Shown piece after piece: positions 60,935-64,000 of a stretch of DNA of 64,000 bases. The position numbers and the translations under genes are program-made. This DNA comes from DASUAS01 sp963720765 (lineage in GTDB: Bacteria > Actinomycetota > Acidimicrobiia > IMCC26256 > DASPTH01): contig CAVRGS010000002.1 of the NCBI GenBank assembly GCA_963720765.1, positions 62,001 through 126,000 on the forward strand. The letters are read 5' to 3'. The notes beneath the pieces were generated by a model, which made no database searches, was not told the origin of the DNA, and saw only the letters and a list, made by a program, of their open reading frames with translations. Each line of letters begins with the position of its first letter. Within the stretch, counting starts at the first letter, position 1.

Positions 60935-61614
60935 AGCCGGTTCATGCGGTACCCAAGCCCTCGGACGGTCACGACCAGCTGCGGATCCGACGCGTCGCGT
61001 TCGATCTTGGTCCGCAGCCGGCGTACGTGCGCGTCGACCAGCCGGCCGTCGCCCAGGTAGTCGTAGCCCCAGACGCGGTCGAGCAACTGCTCCCGGCTCA
61101 GCACGATGCCCGCGTTGCGGGCCAGCTCGCACAGCAGTCGGAACTCGGTCTTCGTGAGCTGCACCTCGTCGTCGCCGCGCCGCACCGTGCCCGCATCGGG
61201 CGCGATCTCCACGTCGCCGAAGCTGTACGTCGAGCCGCGCGTGTCACCGGGTGCGAGGCGACGGAGCAGCGCGCGCATGCGCGCTGCCAGCTCCTTGGCC
61301 GCGAACGGCTTGGTCACGTAGTCGTCGGCACCTGCCTCGAGCCCGGCGACGACGTCGTGGGTGTCGGAGCGCGCCGACAGGATCAAGATGGGGACGTCGC
61401 TCTCTTGGCGCAGGGCACGGCACACGTCGAACCCGTTGATGTCGGGGAGCATGAGGTCGAGCAGCACGATGTCGACCGCGTGGGCGGCGAACTGCCGACG
61501 AGCCTCCTCGCCCGACCCGACGTCGATCACCTCGTAGCCCTCGCCGTCGAGCGCCATCCGAATCACCGAGCGGATGCGGGCGTCATCCTCGACCACGAGC
61601 ACAGTAGGGGTCAC
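60931..61614 (-). CDS. MtrA-like OmpR-family response regulator
   Basis: 227 residues. Receiver: VTPTVLVVEDDARIRSVIRM with the acidic pair, IVLLDLMLPDINGFDVCRAL with the phosphoacceptor Asp, and DDYVTKPFAAKELAARMRAL with the Lys. The winged helix at the C-terminus reads RLVDAHVRRLRTKIERDASD and VRGLGYRMNRL. Close to MtrA/RegX3-type regulators. GTG 61614 overlaps the STAS gene's stop. The GTGA coupling means the regulator is made together with the STAS protein. Confidence 0.9.
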   Translation of the reverse strand: MTPTVLVVEDDARIRSVIRMALDGEGYEVIDVGSGEEARRQFAAHAVDIVLLDLMLPDINGFDVCRALRQESDVPILILSARSDTHDVVAGLEAGADDYVTKPFAAKELAARMRALLRRLAPGDTRGSTYSFGDVEIAPDAGTVRRGDDEVQLTKTEFRLLCELARNAGIVLSREQLLDRVWGYDYLGDGRLVDAHVRRLRTKIERDASDPQLVVTVRGLGYRMNRL

Positions 61615-61961
61615 CCCCGTAGTGTTACCGACCCGTCGCCGATCTGCTCCATCACGTCGGGGGCGATCCCGACCCGGAACTGGAGGCCGTCGCGCACCCG
61701 GGCTCCCAGCTCGGCGCACGACGTCAGCGCCCGGACCCCCGAGTTCGAGCACGCCCGGAGCTTGCGCAGGTCGATCTCGACGTGGCTGCTCGTCCCGGGC
61801 GTTCCGATCGCGACCTCGACGAGCTCGAGCAGCGTCCGGGCCGACACCGGGTCGAGATCACCGTCGACCGCCACGCCGACGACGCCGTCGTCACGCGCAT
61901 CGACGTTGAACCGGCAGGCCCCGGGACGGGGCGGACTCGCGGAGGCGGTGCGTTCGTCCAT
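61611..61961 (-). CDS. STAS-domain protein (anti-sigma antagonist-like)
   Basis: 116 residues. Core: ACRFNVDARDDGVVGVAVDG, SHVEIDLRKLRACSNSGVRA, LTSCAELGARVRDGLQFRVG. It matches RsbV/SpoIIAA-type STAS domains. The canonical DSSG reads SNSG, retaining the phosphorylatable Ser but losing the Asp. It is first in the STAS-RR-HK-GerMN operon with overlapping genes; a STAS protein is not usual there. It could link partner switching to the MtrA/B-like pathway (inference). Confidence 0.8.
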   Translation of the reverse strand: MDERTASASPPRPGACRFNVDARDDGVVGVAVDGDLDPVSARTLLELVEVAIGTPGTSSHVEIDLRKLRACSNSGVRALTSCAELGARVRDGLQFRVGIAPDVMEQIGDGSVTLRG

Positions 61962-62201
61962 GCCCGCACACTCCCGCTTCCAGGTTGCAGTCACATGACG
62001 GAACCACGCGATTCCCTTGAATGGTCGGCCGTCGTCACGGAACCGCAACTTGAGGGTGACACGCTCTCCACCTCGACCGGCTGCGCGCCACCGGAGCGTC
62101 TGTACGTGAACCACCCCACGACCATCACCACCGCCTGCACCCGGCGCCGGCGACGACTTGCGAGCCGGCGCCGATCGTGCAGGGTTCACAACGTGTTGTC
62201 G

Positions 62202-62242
62202 GTCGGGCCCGGGCCTTCTGGGGGGAAAGGTCCGAGCCCGAC
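62202..62242. terminator. 16-bp stem hairpin in the intergenic region
   Basis: GTCGGGCCCGGGCCTT pairs with AAGGTCCGAGCCCGAC (14 of 16) around a 9-nt G-rich loop. It lacks a T-tract and lies between divergent genes, so it may be a 5'-leader element of the sulfotransferase mRNA rather than a terminator. Confidence 0.35.
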
Positions 62243-62320
62243 CGGGGGGTTGGACACGACGGTGCAGCGGCGCGTGCTCGTCGCCAGCGCGTGCACGGTG
62301 CTCGGGAGCTTGGTCCTTGC

Positions 62321-62352
62321 GTTGAGTCGTTGAGTCGTTGAGTCGTTGAGCC
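62321..62352 (+). repeat. Four tandem copies of an 8-bp unit immediately before a start codon
   Basis: GTTGAGTC x3 plus GTTGAGCC, ending exactly before the GTG at 62353. Eight-bp units can slip during replication and would change the spacing between upstream signals and the start. Frame 8n also shifts any upstream start. Confidence 0.7.
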
Positions 62353-63747
62353 GTGGCTGGTGACACGCGTGCTCGGCGACGGCCGGGCCGATCCACGCCG
62401 ATCTCCAAGACCACCATCGTCGCCCTCGTGGTCGCGCTGGTCGGTCTGGTGGCCGCGTCCGCGGTGGCCGAGGACAGGAGCACGCCTCGGGGCCTGGTCA
62501 CCGCCACGGAGGACGCGTCCCCCGGCGTCACGCTCTTCGCGCCGCTCGAGCTCGAGCGCGCGTATCTGATCGACATGGGCGGGCATCCCGTCCACACCTG
62601 GAAGACCGACACCCGTCCCGGACTCTCGCAGTACCTGCTCCCGAACGGCCACCTGCTGCGCACCGGCAACCTCGAGCTGCAGAACGCGTTCAAGGACGGC
62701 AAGGGCGCGGGCGGGCGGGTCGAAGAGCTCGACTGGCAGGGGAACCTCGTCTGGCGCTTCGACTACGCGAGCAGCTCCCACATGCAGCACCACGACATCG
62801 AGCCGATGCCCAACGGCGACGTGCTGCTCATCGCGTGGGAACGCAAGGACGCGGAGCAGGCGCTCGCCGCGGGTCGCTCGCCCGCGCTGCTGTCCGACGG
62901 CGAGCTCTGGCCCGACTCGGTGCTGCAGTACCGCCCGGCGACCGGCGAGATCGTGTGGGAGTGGCACGTGTGGGATCACCTCGTCCAGGACCACGACCCC
63001 ACCAAGGCGAACTTCGGCGACGTGAACCTCCACCCCGAGAAGATCGACGTGAACCACGTGCTCGAGGGGAACAACGGCGAGAAGGACTGGAACCACCTCA
63101 ACGGCGTCGACTACGACGCCGAGCGTGACGAGGTGATCCTCAGCTCGCGGTCGTTCAGCGAGTTCTGGATCATCGACCACGCGACGACGACCGAAGAGGC
63201 ACGGGGCACGGCCGGCGACCTCCGCTTCCGGTACGGCAACCCGGCGACCACCAAGGCCAAGGGGAAGCGAACCCTCTTCGTGCAGCACGACGTCGAACGC
63301 ATCCCCGCCGGGCTGCCCGGTGCGGGGGCGATCCTCGCGTTCTCCAACGGGTTGCCCGAGACGCGCCCGTACTCGTCGGTCGAGCAGATCACACCCCGGA
63401 TGGTCGACGGCGAGTACGTCCGCAACGACGACGGCACGTTCGCGGCCTCGGGGGAACGCGTGTACCCCCTGGCGACGAGCAAGCGCTTCTTCGCCGCGAT
63501 CATCTCGAGCGCGCAGCGACTGCCCAACGGCGACACCTTGATGGCCGACGGTCCCCACGGCCGGATCGTCGAAGTCGACCGGTCCGGCTCGGTGGTGTGG
63601 GAGTTCGACAACCCGTACGGGAAGGTCGGTCCGCACACACCCAAGGAGAGCGGCGCGGGCGAGCCGATCGAACCCGAGTGGCTGTTCCGGGCGTTGCGCT
63701 ACCCGAACGACTATTCGGGGCTGCTGCTGTCCGACGCGGGATCGTGA
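62353..63747 (+). CDS. Arylsulfotransferase (ASST-like) protein
   Basis: 464 residues. A membrane/signal segment (TTIVALVVALVGLVAASAVA, residues about 20-39) precedes a propeller typical of the bacterial arylsulfate sulfotransferase family: AYLIDMGGHPVHTWKTDTRP, QYLLPNGHLLRTGNLELQNA, SSHMQHHDIEPMPNGDVLLI, RLPNGDTLMADGPHGRIVEV. His residues in HMQHHD and VQHDVERIP are candidates for the sulfohistidine. Such enzymes move sulfate between phenols outside the cytoplasm, but actinobacterial members are unstudied. No ribosome-binding site is visible because the tandem repeat occupies the position. Confidence 0.8.
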   Translation: MAGDTRARRRPGRSTPISKTTIVALVVALVGLVAASAVAEDRSTPRGLVTATEDASPGVTLFAPLELERAYLIDMGGHPVHTWKTDTRPGLSQYLLPNGHLLRTGNLELQNAFKDGKGAGGRVEELDWQGNLVWRFDYASSSHMQHHDIEPMPNGDVLLIAWERKDAEQALAAGRSPALLSDGELWPDSVLQYRPATGEIVWEWHVWDHLVQDHDPTKANFGDVNLHPEKIDVNHVLEGNNGEKDWNHLNGVDYDAERDEVILSSRSFSEFWIIDHATTTEEARGTAGDLRFRYGNPATTKAKGKRTLFVQHDVERIPAGLPGAGAILAFSNGLPETRPYSSVEQITPRMVDGEYVRNDDGTFAASGERVYPLATSKRFFAAIISSAQRLPNGDTLMADGPHGRIVEVDRSGSVVWEFDNPYGKVGPHTPKESGAGEPIEPEWLFRALRYPNDYSGLLLSDAGS

Positions 63748-63749
63748 GT

Positions 63750-64000
63750 GGGCGCTCGACGCGGCGCGCAGCACCCGTTCGGCGACCTCGTCGGCATCGC
63801 CGCGTGCGCTCACCTGCACGACGTCGTCGCCGAGCTCCAGCGTGGCGAGCTGGCTCGGCAGCAGCTCGGGTCCGGCGAAGTGACCGACGCGGGACTCGAG
63901 GCGTTGCTCGAGGGTGGTGGCATCGACGTCGAGGTTCACGAAGACGAGTCCGGGAAGGCCGTCGCGCAGGACGTCGCGGTACGCCTGCTTGAGTGCAGAA
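63750..64000 (-). CDS. Gluconokinase C-terminal part (5' end outside the window)
   Basis: The minus-strand frame from the right edge reads SALKQAYRDVLRDGLPGLVF, VNLDVDATTLEQRLESRVGH and FAGPELLPSQLATLELGDDV, matching the C-terminal half of GntK-type gluconokinase (CSALKR.YRD.LR..., R.GHF.....L.SQ..TLE). It phosphorylates gluconate to 6-phosphogluconate with ATP; the P-loop lies beyond the window. After EVAERVLRAASSAHSRSR the frame has no stop and runs antisense through the sulfotransferase gene to 62125. An indel or an unusual C-terminus is likely; one inserted base would place a stop at 63711. Confidence 0.75.

Larger units (their letters stand above)
61962..62352. other. Intergenic region with hairpins and an 8-bp tandem repeat
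   Basis: About 390 nt between the divergent STAS operon and the sulfotransferase. It holds a GC-rich inverted repeat around 62141-62174 (CGGCGCCGG), the larger hairpin at 62202-62242 and the repeat at 62321. Frames open here are shadows. Promoters for both operons must lie here, but I see no convincing -35/-10 pair. Confidence 0.5.

Noticed and set aside
62125..63939. Long minus-strand frame of about 604 residues
   Set aside because: Only the right end is gluconokinase. The remainder is antisense to the arylsulfotransferase and shows the composition of a shadow frame.

Overview
The window is a very GC-rich (about 70 % by eye) actinobacterial segment. Several traits point to Actinomycetota, plausibly an Acidimicrobiia-like lineage: a BldD-type regulator, an MtrA/MtrB/LpqB-like operon, an LAXTG-type wall-anchored protein, a TIGR03086 (mycothiol-dependent-isomerase-like) protein, frequent GTG starts and 4-nt ATGA/GTGA gene overlaps. 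The lineage is inference. Many genes that are clearly single conserved proteins change reading frame by one base, mostly at short G/C runs. I annotate each as one frameshifted gene, because the pattern looks like draft-assembly indels rather than mass pseudogenisation.

Layout. 1-11 kb: envelope/exopolysaccharide-type genes (Tat/lipobox G8 beta-helix lipoprotein, OafA-like acyltransferase, two secreted propeller proteins, BldD-like regulator, FlaA1/CapD-like NDP-sugar dehydratase, a nucleotide-sugar dehydrogenase remnant). 11-22 kb: a DUF4012 membrane protein, a degenerate GGDEF protein, two tandem paralogous polytopic proteins, a nucleotidyltransferase-like protein coupled to a PqqD/RRE protein, a small LAFTG surface protein and a FecR-domain protein. 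22-30 kb: MarR + ClC channel, MOSC protein, FMN reductase, a heavily frameshifted bactofilin-like protein and an HtrA-like protease, a convergent anti-sigma/anti-anti-sigma pair, a Coq4-like protein and tRNA-Arg(ACG).

29.92-41.00 kb is an 11-kb genomic island integrated in tRNA-Arg(ACG). It is bounded by a perfect 45-bp direct repeat and carries a tyrosine integrase, an IS110-family element, a PD-(D/E)XK-like protein, and a six-gene same-strand operon: uncharacterised protein, XRE-ImmA/IrrE, DUF4917 (SIR2-like), DarT, DarG, DUF6933. DarTG is a known ADP-ribosylating toxin-antitoxin/antiphage module. Its 1-nt spacing to a SIR2-like gene inside a longer operon is the most promising candidate for an undescribed composite defence system here.

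41-46.7 kb: three tiny overlapping genes, a winged-helix regulator, a ZIP metal transporter behind a palindromic operator, AlkB, a VOC protein and a secreted protein. 46.8-58.3 kb: acyl-CoA/catabolic genes (SDR, PanC-like ligase and TetR in one operon; divergent DapB-like dehydrogenase, crotonases, a two-domain CaiB-type CoA-transferase, an AlkZ-like protein), then an amidohydrolase and an IPNS-like oxygenase. 58.4-64 kb: a HesB-like protein, a STAS-MtrA-MtrB-GerMN operon with three 4-nt overlaps, an arylsulfotransferase preceded by an 8-bp tandem repeat, and a partial gluconokinase.
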